From: Natrialbaceae archaeon Tc-Br11_E2g1
Lineage (GTDB): Archaea > Halobacteriota > Halobacteria > Halobacteriales > Natrialbaceae
Assembly (NCBI GenBank): GCA_001564255.1
Contig: LKNC01000190.1
Location: forward strand, 1 to 5,580
Length of the DNA stretch: 5,580 bases
Direction of reading: 5' to 3'
Shown: in pieces, positions 1-5,270 of the stretch
Position numbering within the stretch: position 1 is the first letter of the stretch
Layout of the letters: every line of letters begins with the position of its first letter
Notes under the pieces: generated by a model
Databases searched by the model: none
Told to the model about the DNA's origin: nothing
What the model saw: the letters and a program-made list of their open reading frames with translations, nothing else
Made by a program: the position numbers and the translations under genes

Positions 1-45
1 GACGAGCGTGAGCGACTCGTCGACCCCGACTTCGCCGCCTGGTAA
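1..45 (+). CDS. 3' end of an upstream gene (partial)
   Basis: Frame 1 is open from the left edge and ends with a TAA at 43-45. It gives the 14-residue tail DERERLVDPDFAAW. The charged, Asp/Glu-rich composition and GC-rich third positions fit a haloarchaeal protein end, and no gene on the other strand competes here. The fragment is too short to assign a family or function. It reads in the same direction as the membrane-protein gene that follows, which starts 76 bases later behind its own promoter-like box, so the two need not be co-transcribed. Confidence 0.45.
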   Translation, partial: DERERLVDPDFAAW

Positions 46-84
46 CCAGTCAACTGTATGACAGTCGCCGGGCCGTGAAAAACC

Positions 85-95
85 CGAAAGTTAAC
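85..95 (+). promoter_or_regulatory. BRE/TATA-like box for the 122-871 gene
   Basis: The sequence CGAAAGTTAAC resembles an archaeal BRE (purine-rich CGAAAG) followed by a weak TATA element (TTAA). The centre of the TATA part lies about 29 bases upstream of the ATG at 122. That spacing would place transcription initiation at or next to that codon, as in a leaderless haloarchaeal transcript. This supports ATG 122 over the upstream GTG at 104, which is too close to the box. The call rests on motif and spacing only. Confidence 0.4.
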
Positions 96-121
96 GGTAC
101 GTCGTGAGCGTAGGTCGGGGT

Positions 122-871
122 ATGTCTACCCGCGCACGAAAGAGTGGTGGTGGCGGCATCGTGGGCGCGGTGAAAGTCGACCTCGAACGGTTACACGGGG
201 CCTGGATGGAGATCGTCTTTCCCCGGCAACGCGGTCGCGGCCACTCAGTGATGGGCAAGTGGGAACCCGAGACGCCCCTCCAGTCGATCGCGTTTCGCGT
301 CTGGAGTGCGTTGGGTGCTCTCGGATTGGTCGTCCTGTACCCACTGACCGTCCTCGGCTTCGCGACCCGTTACTACGCCAAAAAACTCGACTCCACTGCG
401 ACCCGCCTCGGGATCGTCGGTGTCACCGGCACCGCAGTCGTCGTCTGGGGCGGCCTGACCGTACTCGCACGCATCCAGTTGCCCTTCGACGCGTTCCTCG
501 CCGTCGCCGCGGCGAGTGTCGCCGGGGTCCTCGCGGCCGCACTCGCAGCCGGCTTCTCGAAAGCCGGCGGCCGTGGCCTCTCGGTTACCCTCGCCTATCC
601 GTTCGCGATGACCGCGATCTTCCTTCCGCCGGTCGTCGCCGCCCTCGTTACGCCCTCCCTCGAGGCGTACGTTCTGGATCCGAGCTACGACCTTGCCGTC
701 TGGGTCCTCGATAACGTCCTCTTTATCGGTGGCGTAAACGAGTTCCTCCGGACGAACTACGAACTCGAGGGCGTCGCCTACGCGGGGATGTGGCTCGGCT
801 TCTCGTTCCCGCTTGGCTGGTTCCTCGGGTTTATCATCGCGCTGGCGAACCTCGTTCGTCCGTCGGAGTAG
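122..871 (+). CDS. Polytopic membrane protein of unknown function, 249 aa
   Basis: This gene encodes an integral membrane protein that I cannot assign to a named family, although its N-terminal region looks like a conserved haloarchaeal hypothetical protein. From ATG 122, residues 1-59 are soluble and basic, with a glycine run near residues 9-12 and a segment containing WMEIVFPRQRG. Hydrophobic segments follow at about 60-83, 97-116, 122-144, 153-178 and 219-245, which suggests five membrane spans. The stretch between the last two (about 179-218) is long, polar and rich in Asp, Glu and Asn, so it is probably a loop on one face of the membrane. The protein ends in VRPSE. An in-frame GTG at 104 would add six residues, but the BRE/TATA-like box at 85-95 is spaced for ATG 122. 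The gene appears monocistronic and converges on mqo, with 99 bases between the stop codons. I see no catalytic motif or transporter signature, so its role is open. Confidence 0.85.
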   Translation: MSTRARKSGGGGIVGAVKVDLERLHGAWMEIVFPRQRGRGHSVMGKWEPETPLQSIAFRVWSALGALGLVVLYPLTVLGFATRYYAKKLDSTATRLGIVGVTGTAVVVWGGLTVLARIQLPFDAFLAVAAASVAGVLAAALAAGFSKAGGRGLSVTLAYPFAMTAIFLPPVVAALVTPSLEAYVLDPSYDLAVWVLDNVLFIGGVNEFLRTNYELEGVAYAGMWLGFSFPLGWFLGFIIALANLVRPSE

Positions 872-903
872 AGCCGACCGCTCCGCTCACGGTTCGGTCA
901 CGA

Positions 904-923
904 GGGGCACACGCGTGTGCCCC
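904..923. repeat. 20-base perfect palindrome between convergent genes
   Basis: The sequence GGGGCACACGCGTGTGCCCC is a perfect 10+10 inverted repeat with no spacer. It starts 33 bases after the stop of the 122-871 gene and lies 47 bases beyond the stop of mqo on the other strand. It could act as a two-way 3'-end structure or a protein-binding site. No T-run follows on either strand, so a classical intrinsic terminator is not shown. Because it has no loop, the RNA hairpin would lose its central base pairs. Confidence 0.6.
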
Positions 924-970
924 GACACGGCGGTACTCCGTCCGTTCAAACAGCGAGCGAAGCGAGCTAT

Positions 971-2359
971 TCACTCGCCGGTCGCCACCGCGCCGACGGT
1001 GTCTTTGTCGGCCTCGCCAGCGTCCCCACGCGGGAAGTTGCCGATAGTATCGTCACGGAACGCCGACTCGTCGAACTCGTAGTCGCCCTCGAGGAACTCG
1101 AGGAGCGTGTGGGTGTCCTGCATCGCGTTTTTCAGGCAGGTCGAGGCACCCGGCGAGGGGGTGATGTTGAAGATGATGTCGTCGCCGACGATCTTCGCCT
1201 CGCCCATGTCGAGGGACCTGTTCTCGGTGTCGACGATCTGTGGGCGGACGCCGCCGTAGCCTTTCGCGCGTTCGATGTCCTCGAGTTCGACGCTCGGGAC
1301 GACCTTCTGGACGTGTGGGAGGAACTCCTTGGGGCCGACCTTCGGGAGGTCATAGAGGAGGTTACGCAGGACGTACGGCAACAAAATTCGGTCCGAAAGG
1401 ATACTGCCGTAGCTCAGGAACGCCGAGGGGTCCAGTCCGAAGACGTCGAGGAAGTCCCTGGTGGTCGAGATGCGCCCGCGTTCTAACGCCGGGACGAGTT
1501 TCGCGGTCGGTCCGAAGCGGGTGATCCCCGGGTCGTGGACGTCGGCGTCGCCGTGGACGGCGGCGAACGGCAGTTTCTTCATCTGGAGGGTGTAGACCTT
1601 CCCGTTGAGCAGGTCCTCGGCGAGGAAGAAACTGCCCGCGACGGGCAGGAGGACCTTGTCCTGACCGTAGCCCAGTTCCTGGGCGATCTGGAGGCTGTGA
1701 GAGCCCGCGGCGACGACCGCGGCGTCACAGTCAAAGCGCCCGCCGGTGGTTGCTACGGTGTAGCCGTCGAGCGTCGGCGTGATGTCGGTGACTTCCGTGC
1801 CGGTGTAGACGTCGACGCCCTCGAGCCGTTTGGCCTGTTCGACGAACGATTTGGCGATCTCACTGTAGTCGATAACGTAGCCGTCGGGCGTCTGGAGGGC
1901 GAGCATCTCCGTGTTCGGATCGCGGCCCTCGACGACTTTCGGTTCGATCTCGGCGATCTCCTCGCGGCCGATCGGTCGGAGTTTCGGGAACAGGTCACCG
2001 AAGCCTTCTTCCTCGTATCGGTGCTCGAGGCTCTGGACTTCCTCGTCGCCGACACCGAGTACCATCTTCGACCGTTTTGCGTGCATCTCCCGGTCCTCGT
2101 CGTAGTTCTCGAGGTACCCCGCGAGCAACTCCGCACCCTCTTTGACCTCTTCGGCCTTCTCGAGGGTGTAGTTGGTCTCGATGTCCCCGAAGTGAAGCGT
2201 CTGGGAGTTGTTCGTGTGGTGGGAGTTGATCGCCGCGATCTCGGGTTCTTTCTCGATCAGTGCGATGGAGTCGATGTCGGTGAACTTCGCGGTCGTGTAC
2301 AGAAGCGAGGAACCACTGACACCGCCACCGACGATTACGAGGTCGTACTTTCCGGACAT
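971..2359 (-). CDS. mqo: Malate:quinone oxidoreductase (short Helicobacter/Campylobacter-like type)
   Basis: This is an FAD-dependent peripheral membrane enzyme that oxidises (S)-malate to oxaloacetate and passes electrons to the quinone pool, which is menaquinone in haloarchaea. It serves the TCA cycle and respiration on the cytoplasmic face. The 462-aa product begins with a Rossmann FAD-binding motif, VIVGGGVSG (residues 8-16), and an acidic ribose-binding residue in ALIEKE (about 33-38). The family block NSQTLHFGDIETNYT is at 51-65, AGSFF at 241-245, KLPFAAVHGD at 262-271, GYGGVRPQ at 367-374 and TPSPGASTCLKNA at 400-412. From memory these blocks follow Helicobacter pylori and Campylobacter Mqo closely along the whole length. 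The size (about 450 aa) also fits that group better than the roughly 550-aa Escherichia coli Mqo. The acidic C-terminal tail (about 440-462) looks like a haloarchaeal addition. ATG 2359 starts right at the FAD motif, with no Shine-Dalgarno sequence upstream. The enzyme class is fairly sure, but substrate preference (malate versus another 2-hydroxyacid) is inferred from homology. Confidence 0.88.
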   Translation of the reverse strand: MSGKYDLVIVGGGVSGSSLLYTTAKFTDIDSIALIEKEPEIAAINSHHTNNSQTLHFGDIETNYTLEKAEEVKEGAELLAGYLENYDEDREMHAKRSKMVLGVGDEEVQSLEHRYEEEGFGDLFPKLRPIGREEIAEIEPKVVEGRDPNTEMLALQTPDGYVIDYSEIAKSFVEQAKRLEGVDVYTGTEVTDITPTLDGYTVATTGGRFDCDAAVVAAGSHSLQIAQELGYGQDKVLLPVAGSFFLAEDLLNGKVYTLQMKKLPFAAVHGDADVHDPGITRFGPTAKLVPALERGRISTTRDFLDVFGLDPSAFLSYGSILSDRILLPYVLRNLLYDLPKVGPKEFLPHVQKVVPSVELEDIERAKGYGGVRPQIVDTENRSLDMGEAKIVGDDIIFNITPSPGASTCLKNAMQDTHTLLEFLEGDYEFDESAFRDDTIGNFPRGDAGEADKDTVGAVATGE

Positions 2360-2410
2360 TGTTCTTTCTGTAGGTCGCTATCTCGACGAGTGTGCTCCGA
2401 ACGCATAACT

Positions 2411-2422
2411 CATATTCTTTCG
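2411..2422 (-). promoter_or_regulatory. BRE/TATA-like box for mqo
   Basis: Read on the minus strand, this is CGAAAGAATATG: a BRE-like CGAAAG followed by an AT-rich TATA-like element. Initiation would be expected near 2387, about 27 bases downstream of the box. That would leave a leader of roughly 28 bases before ATG 2359 with no GGAGG-type ribosome-binding site. The position is consistent with mqo being the first and only gene of its transcript. Confidence 0.4.
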
Positions 2423-2970
2423 ATCCGGATGTCGATAATCGACGAACCTGCTATCGACGGCCCAAAACCGGCGTTTTCGGCGAAGTGAGTCGTCGTGGAT
2501 TTCGGGCGGTATCCGATCTTCCCCACCGACTCACGGGTGGAGGTACCACGACACCTGTGGCGGGGTTGTGTAACTGTTAGGAAATTCAGTAAGAGGTAGT
2601 AGTTAGTACTGACTCGACGATCACTTTCAGTATGGTTGGCGGATATTTTTCTTGGGAGCGGTTGTAGTATGTTCTGTCACGATGACCGCGACCATCGGCC
2701 TACGTGGACGCTCTAGGTAGTCAGCGTGGCAGCTAGCACACTCACACGCTTGCTGGCCGTTCCGCAGGCGTGCGTGCCCCAATGACCGATCGTGCGCTCC
2801 GCTGGTGCCGGGACCGTCATCTGAAGGGCCACTGAACCGCCCGGTGGGCCGACCGAGACACGAAAATACGTGGGAGTCAACTCGAGAGCGAGGCCCAAAA
2901 CCTCGCCGTTTACCGCGGGAGGATGTCAAGTGTGGAGTGATAACGCTGCGTTCGACGTATGCACCCGGTA
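2423..2970. other. Gene-poor intergenic stretch
   Basis: No reading frame here has a convincing protein signature or haloarchaeal codon pattern. What can be seen is a cluster of short inverted repeats at 2464-2560, and an AT-richer patch at about 2567-2660 containing a T-run (ATATTTTTC, 2643-2651). Between about 2700 and 2860 there is a minus-strand segment whose translation faintly recalls the zinc ribbon of TnpB proteins. Frames open on the minus strand across 2627-3022 and 2713-2898 are weak: they have mixed composition, no recognisable domain, and different frames look alternately plausible. The region may be decayed former coding or insertion-sequence DNA, or a regulatory or RNA-coding stretch. 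I cannot decide between these from sequence alone. Confidence 0.5.
2485..2534. repeat. 8-base inverted repeat overlapping a second hairpin
   Basis: GTGAGTCG (2485-2492) and CGACTCAC (2527-2534) are perfect reverse complements separated by 34 bases. The right arm lies mostly in the loop of a smaller hairpin, CCACC (2523-2527) with GGTGG (2536-2540). The two pairings therefore overlap and would be alternatives or, less likely, a pseudoknot. A further short hairpin, CCAC/GTGG (2546-2549 and 2557-2560), follows at once. Haloarchaeal IS200/IS605-type element ends often carry small GC hairpins of this kind, but no element is demonstrated here. Confidence 0.4.
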
Positions 2971-2976
2971 GCGTTA
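2941..2976. repeat. 7-base inverted repeat upstream of the small membrane-protein gene
   Basis: TAACGCT (2941-2947) and AGCGTTA (2970-2976) are perfect reverse complements spaced by 22 bases. The distance between arm centres is 29 bases, close to three helical turns. The right arm runs into the weak TATA-like sequence at 2974-2980 that precedes ATG 3003. A binding site for a dimeric regulator is possible, but the arms are short and chance is not excluded. Confidence 0.35.
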
Positions 2977-2980
2977 CGTA
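2974..2980 (+). promoter_or_regulatory. Weak TATA-like element for the 3003-3197 gene
   Basis: TTACGTA is centred about 26 bases before ATG 3003, the spacing expected for a leaderless haloarchaeal transcript. The match to the usual TTTAWA core is poor, so the call depends mainly on spacing. Confidence 0.3.
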
Positions 2981-3002
2981 ATTGGACTCCCAAACGGGGA
3001 TT

Positions 3003-3197
3003 ATGCAACTGGATATGGTCAAGACAGCCGTCGCGTTCGTCCTGGTTGTCGCCCTCGGAACGGCTGGACTGATTTATGCACCGATGGCAATGACTGTCGA
3101 GACTACACTGACGATGGTGACGCCGTCGATGGTCGTCTTCGGGTTGATCACCCTCGCTCTCGGCGTGGCACACGGCCAGTATCGGGCGGCGAACTGA
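3003..3197 (+). CDS. Small two-helix membrane protein, 64 aa (DUF7333-like)
   Basis: The product MQLDMVKTAV... has two hydrophobic segments at about residues 7-26 and 38-55, joined by a short loop containing MTVETT. The C-terminus is GVAHGQYRAAN. The conserved-looking core TPSMVVFGLITLALGVAHGQYRA matches, from memory, a widespread family of about 60-residue haloarchaeal membrane proteins catalogued as DUF7333. The family label is recalled and was not searched; no function is known to me. I chose ATG 3003 because a TTG start at 2982 would add an unlikely polar leader (DSQTGI), and the only TATA-like element is spaced for 3003. ATG 3015 is a further possibility. The gap of 83 bases to the next gene contains a separate promoter, so this gene is probably transcribed alone. 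Confidence 0.8.
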   Translation: MQLDMVKTAVAFVLVVALGTAGLIYAPMAMTVETTLTMVTPSMVVFGLITLALGVAHGQYRAAN

Positions 3198-3251
3198 CCG
3201 CGTAGCGATTCGAACCCGTTTGCCGGAAGGCATAACGGTTATTGACTGTGC

Positions 3252-3258
3252 TTTAATA
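3252..3258 (+). promoter_or_regulatory. TATA box for the 3281-4189 gene
   Basis: TTTAATA is close to the haloarchaeal TATA consensus and is centred 26 bases before ATG 3281. This is the best-placed promoter element in the window. It predicts transcription starting at or within a few bases of the ATG, giving a leaderless mRNA, and so supports 3281 as the translation start. Confidence 0.6.
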
Positions 3259-3280
3259 TCGTAGGTAACACGCTCTCCCG

Positions 3281-4189
3281 ATGACTGTTCGCTATGCCCG
3301 TCGTTCTCCACGACTCGAGCCCGAATCCGCCTGTTCCGGGATCGAATGTGCCGCCGCCAGTGCGTTCGATACGCTACTCGTCGTCCTCTGGATCGGTGCC
3401 TTGGCCCTCGTCGTCGGCACCTTGCTTATCCCCCATGCCCGGTCTCTGTGCAGCGAGGAACGGTCCCGGACGCGGGAGGAAGCGCGGGCTTTCGACAGGT
3501 TCGCCACACGCGTCTCGGAGACGGATCCGACGCCCGCCGGTCGGTCGCCGACGGCGAACCCGGCCGGCTCCACCGTCGCCGCGTTCGGTTCGGCCCCGGA
3601 CGACCGGGGGCTGGCAGCCGTCCGGGAGGTGTACCGACGGACGGTCATGTCGGTCTCCCACTACGAAGAGGAGTACGGCGAACCGCTCGCCGAGAACGTA
3701 AGCGAGGAGTTCGAACCGGAGGTCGCAGCCGTCCTCACGGACGGGGACCGACTCACCCCTCCGGTGCAGCGGGCGATCGTCGAACGCGCGTTCGAGGCGC
3801 GAAACCGTCGGGAGCGGTTCCTCGAGGTGCTCTCGACGGAGACCGACTCACTCGAGCGAACCGAAGACGAACTCACCGCCGTCGAAACGACGCTTCGTCG
3901 AATGAACGAACGACCGCTGGCCGACCGCTCGTTCGAGGACCTCGAGGGGACCTGGCGTCGACTCGACGACCTCGAAGGGCGGGTCGAATCGACCTTACAC
4001 AGCCGCCAGGAGCGGGTTCGGACGATCGGCGGCGGCAGCCACCGGTTTGCCGACCCCTGGCGGATGTACACCTACCTCTACCGCCCGCTGGCGAGTGACC
4101 ACCCGGCACTCGCCGACGGGACCCGCGTCCTCGAGGACGTGCGGACGGCCAAACGGCGTGTCGCCATGTCGTTGACCGCCCGAGTGTAG
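3281..4189 (+). CDS. Membrane-anchored coiled-coil protein, 302 aa (DUF7260-like)
   Basis: The first 30 residues are basic and contain two cysteines (18 and 23). A single strong membrane segment follows at about 31-50. Next comes a charged Arg/Glu helix (56-80, with Cys57), a low-complexity Pro/Ser/Gly/Ala linker (about 82-108), and a conserved-looking block, VYRRTVMSVSHYEEEYGE (117-134). A long, mostly helical region follows, with likely coiled coil at about 185-245. A final block contains DPWRMYTYLYRPL (258-270). This layout resembles haloarchaeal proteins catalogued as DUF7260, in which a membrane anchor precedes a charged helical domain. That assignment is from memory and moderate in certainty. 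No enzymatic motif is visible, and a structural or scaffolding role would be inference only. The TATA box at 3252-3258 fixes the start. The gene ends 93 bases before folD, which has its own promoter-like elements, so co-transcription is not required. Confidence 0.8.
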   Translation: MTVRYARRSPRLEPESACSGIECAAASAFDTLLVVLWIGALALVVGTLLIPHARSLCSEERSRTREEARAFDRFATRVSETDPTPAGRSPTANPAGSTVAAFGSAPDDRGLAAVREVYRRTVMSVSHYEEEYGEPLAENVSEEFEPEVAAVLTDGDRLTPPVQRAIVERAFEARNRRERFLEVLSTETDSLERTEDELTAVETTLRRMNERPLADRSFEDLEGTWRRLDDLEGRVESTLHSRQERVRTIGGGSHRFADPWRMYTYLYRPLASDHPALADGTRVLEDVRTAKRRVAMSLTARV

Positions 4190-4230
4190 ATCTATCCACA
4201 GACGTGCACACCTGCTCTCTCCGGAGGCCG

Positions 4231-4239
4231 TATATATAC
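4231..4239 (+). promoter_or_regulatory. TATA box candidate for folD
   Basis: TATATATAC is the most AT-rich run between the two genes. It would direct initiation near 4260, leaving a leader of about 20 bases before ATG 4283. A second, weaker element, CTTAAG (4253-4258), sits about 27 bases before that ATG and would give a leaderless transcript instead. An 8-base palindrome, CTCCGGAG (4219-4226), lies immediately upstream of the first box. Confidence 0.5.
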
Positions 4240-4282
4240 ACGAATCCGCGTGCTTAAGGGGGTCGAAGCCGCCCGTTCGATC

Positions 4283-5176
4283 ATGACCGAGATCATCGAC
4301 GGCGAGGCCGTAGCGAGTGAGATCCGCGACGATCTCACGGACGCGATCGAGACGCTCACTGCGGAGGGGACGCGTCCGGGACTCGCCACCGTCCTCATGG
4401 GTGACGATCCCGCGAGCGAGACGTACGTCAATATGAAACAACGGGACTGCGAGGAGGTCGGCATCGAGGGGATCCACGTCGACGTCGACGGCGACGCACC
4501 CCCCGAGGAGCTGTACGAGACCATCGCCGACCTGAACGACGACCCGGAGGTCCACGGCTACATCGTCCAGGCACCCGTTCCGGACCACGTCGAGTACCGT
4601 GAAGTGATCCGCCGGGTCGACCCCGCCAAAGACGTCGACGGCTTCCACCCCGAGAACGTCGGCCGACTGGTCGCCGGCGACGCCCGTTTCCGCCCGTGTA
4701 CACCCCACGGCGTCCAGAAGTTACTCGAGGCCGCCGACGTCGAGACCGAAGGCAAGGACGTGACGATCGTCGGCCGTTCTGACATCGTCGGCAAGCCACT
4801 CGCGAACCTGTTGATCCAGAAGGCAGAGGACGGCAACGCGACGGTGACGGTCTGTCACTCCCGAACCGAAGGGCTCGAGGAGAAGACGAAAGCCGCGGAC
4901 GTCGTCGTCGCCGCCTGTGGTGTCCCCGAACTCATCGACGGCTCGATGCTCAGTGAGGGGGCGGTCGTGATCGATGTCGGTGTAAACCGCGTGGATGCCG
5001 ACACCGAGAAAGGGTACGAACTCGTCGGCGACGTCGAATTCGAGAGCGCAACGGAGAACGCGAGTGCCATCACCCCCGTCCCCGGCGGCGTCGGCCCGAT
5101 GACGCGGGCGATGTTGCTCTACAATACCGTCACGGCCGCAAGCGAGCAGACGGGAATCGACGTCGAACTCCCCTGA
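4283..5176 (+). CDS. folD: Bifunctional methylene-THF dehydrogenase / methenyl-THF cyclohydrolase
   Basis: FolD catalyses two steps of cytoplasmic one-carbon metabolism. It oxidises 5,10-methylene-tetrahydrofolate with NAD(P)+, then hydrolyses the methenyl product to 10-formyl-tetrahydrofolate. The 297-aa product has the usual family length. The active-site Tyr and Lys are in SETYVNMK (Tyr48, Lys52). The folate-site strand GYIVQAPVP is at 92-100, DPAKDVDGFHPENVGRL at 113-129 and PCTPHGV at 138-144. The Rossmann cofactor loop GRSDIVGKP is at 164-172, IDVGVNR at 230-236, and the C-terminal signature PVPGGVGPMT at 265-274. No key residue is missing. The acidic surface is typical of haloarchaea, which use tetrahydrofolate rather than only methanopterin derivatives. 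The reading frame is open back to 4250, but the extra residues (LKGVEAARSI) are not family-like, so MTEIIDGEAVA from 4283 is preferred. The gene converges on a membrane-protein gene, with two hairpins between them. Confidence 0.96.
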   Translation: MTEIIDGEAVASEIRDDLTDAIETLTAEGTRPGLATVLMGDDPASETYVNMKQRDCEEVGIEGIHVDVDGDAPPEELYETIADLNDDPEVHGYIVQAPVPDHVEYREVIRRVDPAKDVDGFHPENVGRLVAGDARFRPCTPHGVQKLLEAADVETEGKDVTIVGRSDIVGKPLANLLIQKAEDGNATVTVCHSRTEGLEEKTKAADVVVAACGVPELIDGSMLSEGAVVIDVGVNRVDADTEKGYELVGDVEFESATENASAITPVPGGVGPMTRAMLLYNTVTAASEQTGIDVELP

Positions 5177-5195
5177 TACGGTCTGTCGTGATTCG

Positions 5196-5236
5196 TTACC
5201 GGTGATCGCCACCCCGTTCGGGTCGATCACCGGTAA
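5196..5236. terminator. 13-bp perfect stem-loop downstream of folD
   Basis: TTACCGGTGATCG (5196-5208) and CGATCACCGGTAA (5224-5236) are perfect reverse complements. The 15-base loop can itself close a further 4-bp stem (ACCC 5211-5214 with GGGT 5220-5223), giving an extended hairpin with a two-base bulge. It starts 20 bases after the folD stop and ends 28 bases short of the stop of the converging gene, so it would form in both 3' UTRs. No T-run follows directly. Two-way 3'-end definition or RNA stabilisation is the simplest reading, and a protein-binding site is the alternative. Confidence 0.6.
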
Positions 5237-5247
5237 ACCGGATCCGG

Positions 5248-5270
5248 ATGAGTCGGTTCGGACTCATTTT
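5248..5270 (+). terminator. Hairpin plus T-tract, candidate folD terminator
   Basis: ATGAGTC (5248-5254) pairs perfectly with GACTCAT (5261-5267) around the six-base loop GGTTCG. The run TTTT (5267-5270) follows on the + strand. Archaeal termination depends mainly on T-tracts, so this is a reasonable end point for folD mRNA. The right arm and T-tract overlap the last codons and the stop (5264-5266) of the converging minus-strand gene. A 10-base palindrome, CCGGATCCGG (5238-5247), lies just upstream. Confidence 0.5.

Noticed and set aside
876..899. GACCG/CGGTC pairing just after the 122-871 stop codon
   Set aside because: Only five base pairs, with competing alternatives (ACCG 877-880 with CGGT 890-893) and no T-run. 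It is indistinguishable from chance in this GC-rich gap.
951..967. GCGAGCGAAGCGAGC-type sequence near the mqo stop
   Set aside because: This is a short direct repetition common in GC-rich haloarchaeal intergenic DNA. It forms no stable hairpin and does not repeat further in the window, so it is not evidence for a CRISPR or satellite array.
917..1486. 189-codon + strand open frame
   Set aside because: It is antisense to the 3' part of mqo, begins within the intergenic palindrome region and has no recognisable motif. It reads as a shadow of mqo.
1535..2488. 317-codon open frame on the + strand opposite mqo
   Set aside because: It is almost wholly antisense to a strongly supported mqo gene. 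Long antisense open frames are expected in GC-rich haloarchaeal genes, because the third-position GC bias removes stop codons. Its translation shows no domain.
2392..2580. 62-codon + strand open frame upstream of mqo
   Set aside because: It overlaps the mqo promoter on the other strand and the inverted-repeat cluster, has low-complexity content and no family resemblance.
2627..3022. 131-codon minus-strand open frame in the intergenic stretch
   Set aside because: Not called as a gene. The codon use and residue mix (many Ser, Arg, His, Cys) are unlike the neighbours, there is no promoter spaced for it, and its start overlaps the 5' end of the 64-aa gene. A TnpB-like hint within it is reported only as a weak finding.
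3995..4708. 237-codon minus-strand open frame across the 3281-4189 gene and folD
   Set aside because: It spans two real + strand genes and a promoter region. Its composition (Val/Asp/Gly-rich) is typical of the antisense of haloarchaeal coding DNA.
4721..5230. 169-codon minus-strand open frame opposite folD
   Set aside because: It is antisense to the unmistakable FolD cofactor-binding and C-terminal motifs, begins in the terminator hairpin, and shows no protein family signature.
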